DNA of 64,000 bases from Treponema sp. GTDB lineage: Bacteria; Spirochaetota; Spirochaetia; Treponematales; Treponemataceae. The stretch lies in NCBI GenBank assembly GCA_016293915.1, contig JAEDCY010000010.1, positions 1 through 64,000 of the forward strand. Direction: 5' to 3'. A model generated the notes under the pieces. It was not told where the DNA came from, did no database searches, and saw only the letters and a list, made by a program, of their open reading frames with translations. The translations under genes were made by a program, and so were the position numbers. Below are positions 27,469-34,788 of this stretch, piece by piece. Within the stretch, counting starts at the first letter, position 1. The number at the start of each line of letters is the position of its first letter.

Positions 27469-28083
27469 ATGCCAAAATTCTTACCACCAGTTTTAGAAAC
27501 AGAACGTTTAATTTTACGTCCGCTTTCAATTGATGACTTGCAGACAGTTTTCAAATGGACAGGCGACCCTCGCGTAAATAAATATATGATTTACCCTTTA
27601 TTTAAATCTCCTGAAGATGGTCGTGAGTGGCTGGAGTCTTTATATGAAGATGAAAAGAAACTTGATTATGGTTTTGTATTGAAATCTACTGGCGAGCTCA
27701 TTGGTAGCGGTGGACTTTATTATCATGAAGATATTGACGTCTGGAGCATTGGTTACAATATTGCTTATGACCACTGGCATAACGGTTACACCCCGGAAGC
27801 AATCAGTCGCGTTTTGGAATATGCCCAGGAAAAATATGGAGTTAAAGTCCTAGCCGGAACCTTTGCAGTAGACAACAATGGCTCACGCCGTGTTATGGAA
27901 AAGCTTGGCATGTCCTTTTACGAAGACACCGAGTATTCAAAGCTGGACGGCAGCGAGACTTTTAAAGCTAAGACTTTTCACAAAGTTTTTGGGAAACCAG
28001 TTTCACCTGGTAGTTTAAAAGATAAAACAAAAGACTGGATTTCAAAAGACTATCAGGATGAAATGCTTGGAAGAGAAATTTAA
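27469..28083 (+). CDS. GNAT family N-acetyltransferase (RimJ/RimL type)
   Basis: A 204-residue protein starting MPKFLPPVLETERLILRPLS, the typical RimJ/RimL-like acetyltransferase N-terminus. DVWSIGYNIAYDHWHNGYTP and the segment around NNGSRRVMEKLGM form the acetyl-CoA site. It probably acetylates a protein N-terminus or a small amine. The open frame extends upstream to 27331, but that part lies antisense to the DUF4160 gene; GGAG at 27458-27461 supports the ATG at 27469. Confidence 0.88.
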   Translation: MPKFLPPVLETERLILRPLSIDDLQTVFKWTGDPRVNKYMIYPLFKSPEDGREWLESLYEDEKKLDYGFVLKSTGELIGSGGLYYHEDIDVWSIGYNIAYDHWHNGYTPEAISRVLEYAQEKYGVKVLAGTFAVDNNGSRRVMEKLGMSFYEDTEYSKLDGSETFKAKTFHKVFGKPVSPGSLKDKTKDWISKDYQDEMLGREI

Positions 28084-28115
28084 AAAGTAAATTGTTGTGG
28101 ATTATAAAAATTAGG

Positions 28116-28159
28116 AAAGAGCCATCGTGTTGAAGTATACTTCATGGAGGTGGCTTTTA
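28116..28159. terminator. Bidirectional terminator between convergent genes
   Basis: Arms AAAGAGCCA (28116-28124) and TGGCTTTTA (28151-28159) enclose a perfect inner palindrome GAAGTATACTTC. It lies between the convergent GNAT gene and the HTH regulator gene and probably serves both. Confidence 0.6.
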
Positions 28160-28163
28160 TTAT

Positions 28164-28493
28164 TTAATCAAACTCCTTCAAAATTTCATTTACATAATTT
28201 CTTACATCATTTGCAATTGCAGATTTCAACTTTGCACTATTCTCTTTATTTTTTTTGAATGATTCTCCAATAGGCAAAAAAAGTTTTGCCACGTCAATTT
28301 CCAAAGCTTCTGTGATTTGGGAAAGGGTCTTTTCTTCTGGATATGAATGAGCTAATTCAATACTTTTTATAGTAGCTTCAGAAAGATTGGATTTTTCTGC
28401 AAGTTGAAATTGAGTTAATTTTTTTTGTTTTCGAATTGAACGGATATTTTCAGCTACACGAGTTCTTATCTCGAAATCCTTCATATAATTCAT
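28164..28493 (-). CDS. XRE-family helix-turn-helix regulator
   Basis: A 109-residue protein. Residues of about 12-70 form a Cro/C1-type HTH (IRSIRKQKKLTQFQLAEKSN, then LSEATIKSIE). The C-terminal 35 residues are polar and may mediate oligomerisation. It is divergent from the Ig-like lipoprotein gene and could regulate it or itself. Start could also be the second ATG, three residues in. Confidence 0.8.
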   Translation of the reverse strand: MNYMKDFEIRTRVAENIRSIRKQKKLTQFQLAEKSNLSEATIKSIELAHSYPEEKTLSQITEALEIDVAKLFLPIGESFKKNKENSAKLKSAIANDVRNYVNEILKEFD

Positions 28494-28633
28494 TTTTAAT
28501 TATATTTTTAGATTATTACATAGATAGAAAATGAATAAAATATGTAAAAGTATAAAATATATATACATTAAAGTTTATTTATCTTATACTATTTTAAGAA
28601 ATGTGTATTTCATATATAAATCAGGAGGAATTT

Positions 28634-29611
28634 ATGAAATCAAAAAAACTATGGATAAGTTTTTTACTTTTTGAAATGATATCACTTTTTATCACTTCTT
28701 GTTCTTTCGAAAAGAAAGACAATATGCCTATAATTTTAGTAACCCTATCTTCAATAAGTGTTACTTCAAAACCTACAAAAACATCATACATTGTTGGTGA
28801 AGAATTTGATAAATCAGGAATGGTTGTAAAAGCGTATTATACAGATCTTACTAATAAAGATGTAACAGATAATGTAAAGATTTCAGGTTTTGATAACACC
28901 AAGAAAGATTCATTACAAAAAATTACAGTTGAGTACACCGAAAATGGAATTACTAAAACAGATTATTTTTACGTTAGTATAAAAGAACCAGAACCTAAAA
29001 TTGAATATGAAATAACTTATAAGAATGTTGAATCTTGGGTAAATTCAATTGGAACAACTTGGGTTCAAGTTATAGCGGAAATAAAAAATACAGGAACAGT
29101 TCCTATTTACTTATCATCAAGTTCTTATGATTTGGAAGATGCAAATGGACAATTAATAGCAAGTAAACAATATATTTCAACTTATCCAGATGTTATTAAG
29201 AGTGGTGAAAAAGGATATATGTACGATGAAACAACTTTAGAAAATTCCGTTCAAGGAAACATAAATGTTATACCAAGAATCAATGCAAAGAAGGCTACAG
29301 TATCTTGTATAAGATATGATGTAAGTGAAATTTCAATTTCTGATACAACTTATAATGGTCCAAAAATGATAGGAAGAATTACAAATACAACATCTAAAGA
29401 TGAAGATGGCCTTATTTATGTTGTTGGAATATTATATGATTCAAACGAAAAACCGATTGGAGTATTATTAGATATTATTACAGATGATTTAGCAGCAGGT
29501 AATAGAATTGGATTTACAGCAACTTCATTATGTTTACCAAATACTGTAAATTCAAACACTATAAATTCTTATAAAATATATGCATATCCAAAACAGTTTC
29601 AATTTAATTAA
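28634..29611 (+). CDS. Lipoprotein with bacterial Ig-like domain
   Basis: A 325-residue protein. The start at 28634 follows a strong AGGAGG; an upstream ATG at 28601 is less likely. The signal peptide ends in SLFITSC, predicting a lipoprotein. Residues of about 30-115 match a Big_3-type Ig-like fold (KTSYIVGEEFDKSGMVVKAY and ITVEYTENGI). The rest is beta-rich, resembling FxLYD-like domains (VQVIAEIKNTGTVPIYLSSS). It is probably surface-exposed. Its binding partner is unknown. Confidence 0.8.
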   Translation: MKSKKLWISFLLFEMISLFITSCSFEKKDNMPIILVTLSSISVTSKPTKTSYIVGEEFDKSGMVVKAYYTDLTNKDVTDNVKISGFDNTKKDSLQKITVEYTENGITKTDYFYVSIKEPEPKIEYEITYKNVESWVNSIGTTWVQVIAEIKNTGTVPIYLSSSSYDLEDANGQLIASKQYISTYPDVIKSGEKGYMYDETTLENSVQGNINVIPRINAKKATVSCIRYDVSEISISDTTYNGPKMIGRITNTTSKDEDGLIYVVGILYDSNEKPIGVLLDIITDDLAAGNRIGFTATSLCLPNTVNSNTINSYKIYAYPKQFQFN

Positions 29612-29635
29612 AATAAACGAAAAAAAGAAGTATAC

Positions 29636-29668
29636 AAGAACTGGTTTTTTAAAAGCCAGTTCTTTTTT
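29636..29668 (+). terminator. Intrinsic terminator of the Ig-like lipoprotein gene
   Basis: Stem AAGAACTGG with CCAGTTCTT around a T/A-rich loop, followed by a T-run at 29663-29668. It lies about 25 bp past the stop codon. Confidence 0.8.
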
Positions 29669-29723
29669 ATATTAAAGAAACGCTTTATTGATTTTTTTCA
29701 AACTCCTATGATATTTTTTCTTT

Positions 29724-30137
29724 ATGAAATATTTCCGTGTACACACTTCAGACATTGCATATCTTACTAAACAGCCAAGAGGCATTTTTACAACAGTTGG
29801 TAAGCTTGTTGAAGCCAAAACTCTCACCGAAGAAGAAACTGCGGAATATTGGAAGCAGCGTGAGTATTTTGAAAAAGTTCTTCCGGTTCCTCCATTCTAC
29901 AAAGATGGAAATCCGGATCACGCAATTACCTGGTTTAAAGATACAGAGCAGGGTAGGGATATCTGGAATCAGCTGACTTTTTACCGCCAGATGTGCAGTA
30001 AATACGGAATCACACTTTATAAATCAGAAACCTCAGAAATTCCCGGCGAAATCATATACGAAGATGAGTTTCAGATTGCGGTTATCAATCCTAAGGAAAC
30101 AAACTGTCATGCTGAACTTGTTTCAGCATCGTTATAA
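29724..30137 (+). CDS. Conserved small protein of unknown function with repeat-derived tail
   Basis: A 137-residue protein I do not recognise. It is rich in aromatic and charged residues (AEYWKQREYFEKVLPVPPF, ITWFKDTEQGRDIWNQL), with no signal peptide or membrane segment. The last 10 or so residues (CHAELVSASL) are encoded by a copy of the dispersed repeat TGTCATGCTGAACTTGTTTC, so the native stop codon was probably lost or overwritten when that repeat arrived. Confidence 0.65.
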   Translation: MKYFRVHTSDIAYLTKQPRGIFTTVGKLVEAKTLTEEETAEYWKQREYFEKVLPVPPFYKDGNPDHAITWFKDTEQGRDIWNQLTFYRQMCSKYGITLYKSETSEIPGEIIYEDEFQIAVINPKETNCHAELVSASL

Positions 30138-30213
30138 TAGATTCCTGTCCCTTCTCAGCATAGCTGGAGCATTTTATCGGTTTTCAGCCGTCGCTCCCTA
30201 AGTTCGGAATGAC
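30105..30213. repeat. Reduced MITE-like repeat, copy D
   Basis: Left end TGTCATGCTGAACTTGTTTC, a shortened core CTTCTCAGCATAGCTGGAGC then AGCCGTCGCTCCCTA, and right end GTTCGGAATGACA. Compared with copies A-C, the segment holding the central A/T-flanked stem is mostly missing. The ends are imperfect inverted repeats of each other. Confidence 0.6.
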
Positions 30214-30265
30214 ATAAAACTACCAAGTATTAGTTACGACAGTTAAAGACTAAATCTCCAAAAAA

Positions 30266-30274
30266 TGCTATAAT
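30266..30274 (+). promoter_or_regulatory. gyrA: Extended -10 promoter of gyrA
   Basis: TGCTATAAT, a perfect TATAAT hexamer with the upstream TG. No convincing -35 is seen. The transcript leader of about 55 bases would contain the palindromic repeat at 30295-30319 just before the ribosome binding site. Confidence 0.55.
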
Positions 30275-30294
30275 AGTATGATTAATCAAGTAAA

Positions 30295-30319
30295 GGTGGT
30301 TTCGACACGCTCAACCACC
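30295..30319. repeat. Dispersed palindrome in the gyrA leader
   Basis: GGTGGTTTCGACACGCTCAA plus CCACC. It lies between the gyrA promoter and AGGAT ribosome binding site, so a hairpin would form in the mRNA leader about 8 bases upstream of that site and could influence translation. Confidence 0.7.
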
Positions 30320-30335
30320 ACACAGGATAGCAACG

Positions 30336-32849
30336 ATGGAAGAAATCAAAACAGCCGAAGGTGGCTCTCTCATTAAAATTCCGATTGAGGATGAGGTTAA
30401 ACAGGCCTATATTGACTACTCAATGTCTGTAATTGTACAGCGCGCTTTGCCGGATGTTCGTGATGGTCTTAAGCCTGTTCACAGACGTATTATGTACGCC
30501 ATGGATACCCTTCATCTTGCAAGCGGTGGAAAAACAAAGAAATGTGCTACCATTGTTGGTGAAGTTTTGGGACACTACCATCCACACGGAGACGCTTCTG
30601 TATATGATGCTCTTGTTCGTCTTGGACAGGATTTTGCTCAACGTTATACAACAGTAACTCCTCAGGGAAACTTTGGTACAATTGCCGGTGACCCTCCTGC
30701 AGCTTACCGATACACTGAGGCAAAGATGTCAAAGATCACCGAAGAGATGACCAGCGACATCAACAAAAATACTGTAGACATGATCCGCAACTTTGATGAT
30801 ACCTGCGACGAGCCTGCAGTTCTTCCTTCAAAGTTCCCATTCCTGCTTTGTAACGGTACAACTGGTATTGCCGTTGGTATGGCAACAAACATGCCAACCC
30901 ACAACCTACGTGAAGTTGCCGATGCAATTTGTGCTTATATCGATAATCAGGAAATCACAATTGAAGAATTGATGCACTATATAAAAGGTCCGGATTTCCC
31001 AACTGGTGGTATTATTTATGGTACAGCCGGAATTAAAAAAGCTTACACAACAGGACGCGGTAAAATCGTTATCCGTTCTAAGTTCACAATTGAAACAGAT
31101 AAACGCGGTAAGGAATCAATCGTATTTACAGAAGTTCCTTATGGTGTAAATACAACAAACATCATCCGCCGCATCAAGGAGCTTGTCCGCGATAAGCAGA
31201 TTGACGGTGTAGTTAATGCCAACGATGAATCTTCTGACCGCTCAGGTATGCGTCTTGTAGTTGATTTGAAAAAAGGTGCAATCACAAAGATTGTTTTGAA
31301 TCAGCTTTTTGCAAAAACAGATTTGCAGTCTAACTTTGGTGTAATAAACCTTGCCCTTGTTCCTCAGGTAAAAGAGGGTGCTGCTCCTCGTTATGATGAA
31401 CCGGGCATGCTTACATTACCGGCAACATATCTTAAGCCGGAAGTTTTGACTTTGAAGCAGCTGATTCAGCACTTTGTAAATCACCGCGACGAAGTTATAA
31501 CCCGCCGCACAATTTATGATTTGAAAGTTGCTAAGCACCGCATGCACATTTTGGAAGCTTTGATTACTGCAATCAATAACATTGATGAAGTTATTCAGAT
31601 TATCAAGTCTTCTGAAAATACTGAGGATGCTAAGCTTAAGCTTGAGAAGCGATTTAATTTTGATGATGAGCAGGCACAGGCTATTGTTGATATGCAGCTT
31701 AAGCGCCTCACACATTTGCTCATCGAAGATCTTCAGAAAGAAATTAAAGAGCTCCAGGCTCTTATCAATTACCTAGAAGGCCTTCTTGCAGACCACAACA
31801 AGATTCTTAATCTTATTAAAGATGAGACTCGTAGCCTTGCAGAAAAATATGGTGATGACCGCCGTACAGAAATTGTAGCAAGCGAAGTAGAACAGATTAA
31901 TGTTGAAGATATGATTAAAGATGAGGATATGGTTGTTATGATTTCCCGCATGGGTTACATCAAGCGTGTTCCAGCTGATAAGTATAAGAAGCAGGGTAGG
32001 GGAGGAACCGGAAGTAACGGTACAAACCTTCTTGATGATGATTATGTAAATCAGCTCTTCATCGGATCTACAAAGGAACATCTGTTATTCATAACTAACT
32101 TAGGTCGCGCTTACTGGATGAAGATTCATGAAATTCCGGAAAGTGAAAAGGCTGCCCGAGGTGCCCATATCAAGGGACTTCTCCAGGTTGGACCAGATGA
32201 AGAAATTACAACAGTAGTTTCACTCAAAGAATTCTCAGACGACCTCTTCCTCTTTATGACAACCGCGCAGGGTGTTGTAAAGAAGGTTCGTTCTACAGAG
32301 TTCCAGAATGCTAAGACCCGTGGTATCATCGGAATTAAGCTTAATGATAATGACAAGCTGATCAGTGCAATTCCAACAACAGGTGACTGTGAAGTTATGT
32401 TGATAAGTCGCCGTGGTAAAGCTCTCCGAATCACAGAAGATTCTGTTCGTCTCATGGGACGTGCAAGCTGTGGTATTAAGGGAATGAAGCTTTCTGAAGG
32501 TGATGAAATAGCTGCAGCTGTAAAAGTTGAAAAAGATGCAAATATGATTTTGCTTACAGAGAAGGGTGTTGGAAAGAGAATTTCTTTCGACCTCTATTCT
32601 GTACATGGCCGTGGAACAGGCGGGCAGAGAATCTTTGGAAACACAGAATCAAAGGGTGAAATCATAGGAGCTATCAACGTTAAAGATAAAGATGAAGTTG
32701 TCTGCATGACAAGCCAGGGAAAAACACTGCGCTTTAAGGCAACAGATATAAAGGAACAGGGAACAGGAGCCAGCGGTGTAAACGTAGTTCGTGTTACTGA
32801 GCCAGACTTCATCGTAGGACTGGACAAAGTTCAGGCCGATGATGACTAA
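30336..32849 (+). CDS. gyrA: DNA gyrase subunit A
   Basis: An 837-residue protein. The breakage-reunion domain contains the quinolone-resistance region (HPHGDASVYDALVRLGQDF) and the catalytic Tyr in AAYRYTEAKM. A coiled-coil gate follows, then a C-terminal beta-pinwheel containing the GyrA-box-like QGRGGTG. With GyrB it supercoils DNA. The position corresponding to the common resistance-associated serine (usually HPHGDSAVYD) reads Ala-Ser in swapped order, HPHGDASVYD, so the resistance position should be interpreted with care. Confidence 0.96.
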   Translation: MEEIKTAEGGSLIKIPIEDEVKQAYIDYSMSVIVQRALPDVRDGLKPVHRRIMYAMDTLHLASGGKTKKCATIVGEVLGHYHPHGDASVYDALVRLGQDFAQRYTTVTPQGNFGTIAGDPPAAYRYTEAKMSKITEEMTSDINKNTVDMIRNFDDTCDEPAVLPSKFPFLLCNGTTGIAVGMATNMPTHNLREVADAICAYIDNQEITIEELMHYIKGPDFPTGGIIYGTAGIKKAYTTGRGKIVIRSKFTIETDKRGKESIVFTEVPYGVNTTNIIRRIKELVRDKQIDGVVNANDESSDRSGMRLVVDLKKGAITKIVLNQLFAKTDLQSNFGVINLALVPQVKEGAAPRYDEPGMLTLPATYLKPEVLTLKQLIQHFVNHRDEVITRRTIYDLKVAKHRMHILEALITAINNIDEVIQIIKSSENTEDAKLKLEKRFNFDDEQAQAIVDMQLKRLTHLLIEDLQKEIKELQALINYLEGLLADHNKILNLIKDETRSLAEKYGDDRRTEIVASEVEQINVEDMIKDEDMVVMISRMGYIKRVPADKYKKQGRGGTGSNGTNLLDDDYVNQLFIGSTKEHLLFITNLGRAYWMKIHEIPESEKAARGAHIKGLLQVGPDEEITTVVSLKEFSDDLFLFMTTAQGVVKKVRSTEFQNAKTRGIIGIKLNDNDKLISAIPTTGDCEVMLISRRGKALRITEDSVRLMGRASCGIKGMKLSEGDEIAAAVKVEKDANMILLTEKGVGKRISFDLYSVHGRGTGGQRIFGNTESKGEIIGAINVKDKDEVVCMTSQGKTLRFKATDIKEQGTGASGVNVVRVTEPDFIVGLDKVQADDD

Positions 32850-32859
32850 AATCGAAGAA

Positions 32860-33070
32860 CTGTAAAAAAACGGGCTGCGACAGCGGGGATGGTGGTAAGG
32901 CTAAAAATTGCAGTGCAATTTTTTTAACGCCTTGCTATAGAAAACCGGCCGCCAGCGGCCTTACACATTTAGATTCAACGAAAAAACGTCTAAGAGGCAA
33001 GCTGTGCTTGCCGACCTGAACGAGATGTTCTATATCTAGTATTCAGATTCCGAAACAAGTTTGGAATGGC
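32860..33070. repeat. Mosaic of dispersed repeats 3' of gyrA
   Basis: From left to right: an A/T-flanked stem AAAAATTGCAGTGCAATTTT at about 32905-32926 resembling the MITE core; CCGGCCGCCAGCGGCC; a 46-bp unit at 32970-33015 containing GGCAAGCTGTGCTTGCC, related to 52800-52845; and AGATTCCGAAACAAGTTTGG at 33047-33066 matching a repeat end near 14160. No protein-coding potential is apparent. Confidence 0.55.
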
Positions 33071-33143
33071 ACTAGATGTAGATAACTAACGAAAGTTAGG
33101 GAAAATAACTAACAATCGTTAGTTAGAAAGTTTTAAAATATTA

Positions 33144-33277
33144 TTGACAAAATAAAAGTTTTGCTAAATAATATAGAAGAAGGGTACGAGCTATTTATTA
33201 AAGTATTTAGTTCTAGGGTGATTATATATATACATCAGGCAGAAGGGCTGACCGAATAAATCGGTCGCCCTTTTTTT
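33144..33277 (+). ncRNA. Candidate small RNA with its own promoter and terminator
   Basis: A perfect -35 TTGACA (33144-33149), 17-bp spacer and AATAAT -10 (33167-33172; five of six bases) predict a start near 33179. A terminator stem GGGC-GACCGA (33245-33255) with TCGGTC-GCCC (33261-33270) and seven T residues ends it at 33277. The transcript would be about 99 nt. An internal stem GAGCTA/TAGTTC is visible. There is no open frame with a ribosome binding site, and no known RNA family was recognised (not 6S, tmRNA, SRP RNA or RNase P RNA). Confidence 0.6.
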
Positions 33278-33292
33278 ATATCCAGACCGTTT

Positions 33293-33968
33293 TGTTCCAC
33301 GTGAAACATCAAAAATTCACTTATCCACATAATCTACAAGTTATCCACAATTTTAAAAAACAATGTGGATAACTTTGTTGTTATTGTGGGTTAACAAAAA
33401 TAAAGGAAATTAGGACTAAATGTTTCATGTGAAACAACCAGAAAAGATTGTTAATTTACTGACGGAAAATATCTTGGTTTTTAATTTGTTATTAATGAGA
33501 ATCATATAATATAAAGTTTCAGAAATTAAAAACTGTTTCATGTGAAACATTAATGAAATAAAGAATAGAATAGGGGAGAGTATAAATTTATGTTTCACGT
33601 GGAATGTAATATTAATCAGACAGATAATAGTAGATTAGATATAGTTCATTTTCTACAAATGAAATGTTTCATGTGAAACATATTTTGCTAATTATTGAAA
33701 GAAAAAAAAAGTAATAAACAATATGAATTGAGTTTTTAAATTATACTGGTCTTTTCATTTCTAAGTCAAAATCAAGATGAGTCCTAAAGTGAATAATGTT
33801 TCACGTGGAACATAGGTTGTTATTTAGACTGATAAAGAAACTTTTAATGTCTAAATTCGAAATAAAATAGTTTTATGATGTTTCATGTGAAACATTGTGC
33901 TGAAATGAAGTTAAGGTATAATTAAGATCAAAATCATAAGTAATTATGTTTATGTACCACGTGAAACG
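33293..33968. other. parS: Cluster of eight parS-like centromere sites
   Basis: Sixteen-base palindromes related to TGTTTCACGTGAAACA begin at 33293, 33421, 33534, 33591, 33665, 33797, 33879 and 33953. Four (33421, 33534, 33665, 33879) are identical TGTTTCATGTGAAACA. The one at 33293 is TGTTCCACGTGAAACA, matching the known consensus TGTTNCACGTGAAACA. Those at 33591, 33797 and 33953 have one to three mismatches. parS sites bind ParB and direct origin segregation with ParA. parA and parB are not in the window. Spacing is 57-132 bp. Confidence 0.85.
33321..33372. other. Second DnaA-box cluster
   Basis: Three perfect TTATCCACA boxes within 52 bp: 33321-33329 and 33341-33349 forward and 33364-33372 inverted, with a fourth partial box TGTGGGTTAA just beyond (33385-33394). 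It sits 10.5 kb from the dnaA-dnaN origin, in the same non-coding region as the parS-like cluster. It could be part of a bipartite origin, a DnaA-titrating site like datA, or the actual main origin. Confidence 0.65.
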
Positions 33969-34293
33969 AATCTTAAACTGACAAACGGTTGTTAACTTTA
34001 AAAACTAATAAATGGTCGTTAACTTTAAAATAATACGACCGTTTGTTAGACATTTTTTTGATGATTTTAAATTAAATGTAAAAATGTTTTTTTGTTTCAG
34101 AAATCTATGATTATTGTAAAAAGCAAAGGATTTTTTATTAAAATCCATGATGCAAAGTTCAATTCTTCTACAATTTTTTAGAAGCTAAATTATGTGCTTT
34201 ATTTACCAAATGTTTAGCAAATTCTTAATTCAATCTTTTTTATATTTACTTTCAGATAATTTTTGGAAAATATCAGGATGGATAAAATAAGTG
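33969..34293. other. AT-rich non-coding tail of the parS region
   Basis: Contains the direct and inverted motif GGTTGTTAACTTTAAAA / GGTCGTTAACTTTAAAA at 33988-34029 and CGACCGTTTGTTAG at 34036-34049, which can pair with CTGACAAACGGTTG upstream. The rest is AT-rich with no gene, promoter or known RNA that I can support. Confidence 0.5.
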
Positions 34294-34788
34294 CTAAATC
34301 TTCTTTTCTCTCAATTCAAAACGGCCTTTTCTCCAGTCTGCGTAGCCAACTACAGAATATCCGGCTTTATCATAGAGTTTCCTTGAATATGGGTTTTCTA
34401 TAAAGCAATCCAGGCGAATAGAATCATATCCCTGGGATTTGCAAAGCTTTTCAATATAATTCAGGGTTTCTCCTGCTATTCCCTGATTCTGGAAGTCCGG
34501 AGAAACACATAATCTGTGAATTACACAGAATCTTGCATCAGGCCATTGCCAATTACCATTTTTATATTCTTCATCGCATTCTTCACTTAAAACAAAGCAA
34601 ACTTCAGGCTTTCCATCCTTTTTACCAATATACATCTGGTTTTTGCTGATATCTTCTGAAATTATCTTTAAATCAGGATATATCTTGTCCCACTGATGGA
34701 TTTCCTGTTCTTCCATATGTTTTATTGCTGCAGAGAATATCGAGAATACTTTTTCAATGTCTTTTGTTTGTGCTTTAGAGTAAATCAA
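34294..34788 (-). CDS. GNAT family N-acetyltransferase, TTG start
   Basis: A 164-residue protein. The acetyl-CoA site is visible in FCVIHRLCVSPDFQNQGIAG, followed by IRLDCFIENPYSRKLYDKAGY. The substrate is unknown. AAGGAG lies 7 bp before a TTG codon at 34788, and conserved GNAT sequence begins directly after it; the frame is open further upstream but the extra 24 residues overlap the GH43 gene and lack a good start. The gene overlaps the 3' end of the GH43 gene by 14 bp, indicating translational coupling. Confidence 0.8.
   Translation of the reverse strand: MIYSKAQTKDIEKVFSIFSAAIKHMEEQEIHQWDKIYPDLKIISEDISKNQMYIGKKDGKPEVCFVLSEECDEEYKNGNWQWPDARFCVIHRLCVSPDFQNQGIAGETLNYIEKLCKSQGYDSIRLDCFIENPYSRKLYDKAGYSVVGYADWRKGRFELREKKI

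Noticed and set aside
33144..33277. tmRNA, SRP RNA, 6S RNA or a riboswitch
   Set aside because: Too short or lacking the diagnostic conserved segments, and no gene follows immediately for a riboswitch to control.
34061..34293. Short protein-like run (EFAKHLVNKAHNLASKKL) on the minus strand
   Set aside because: Only 18 codons between stops with no start codon; too little to call a gene remnant.
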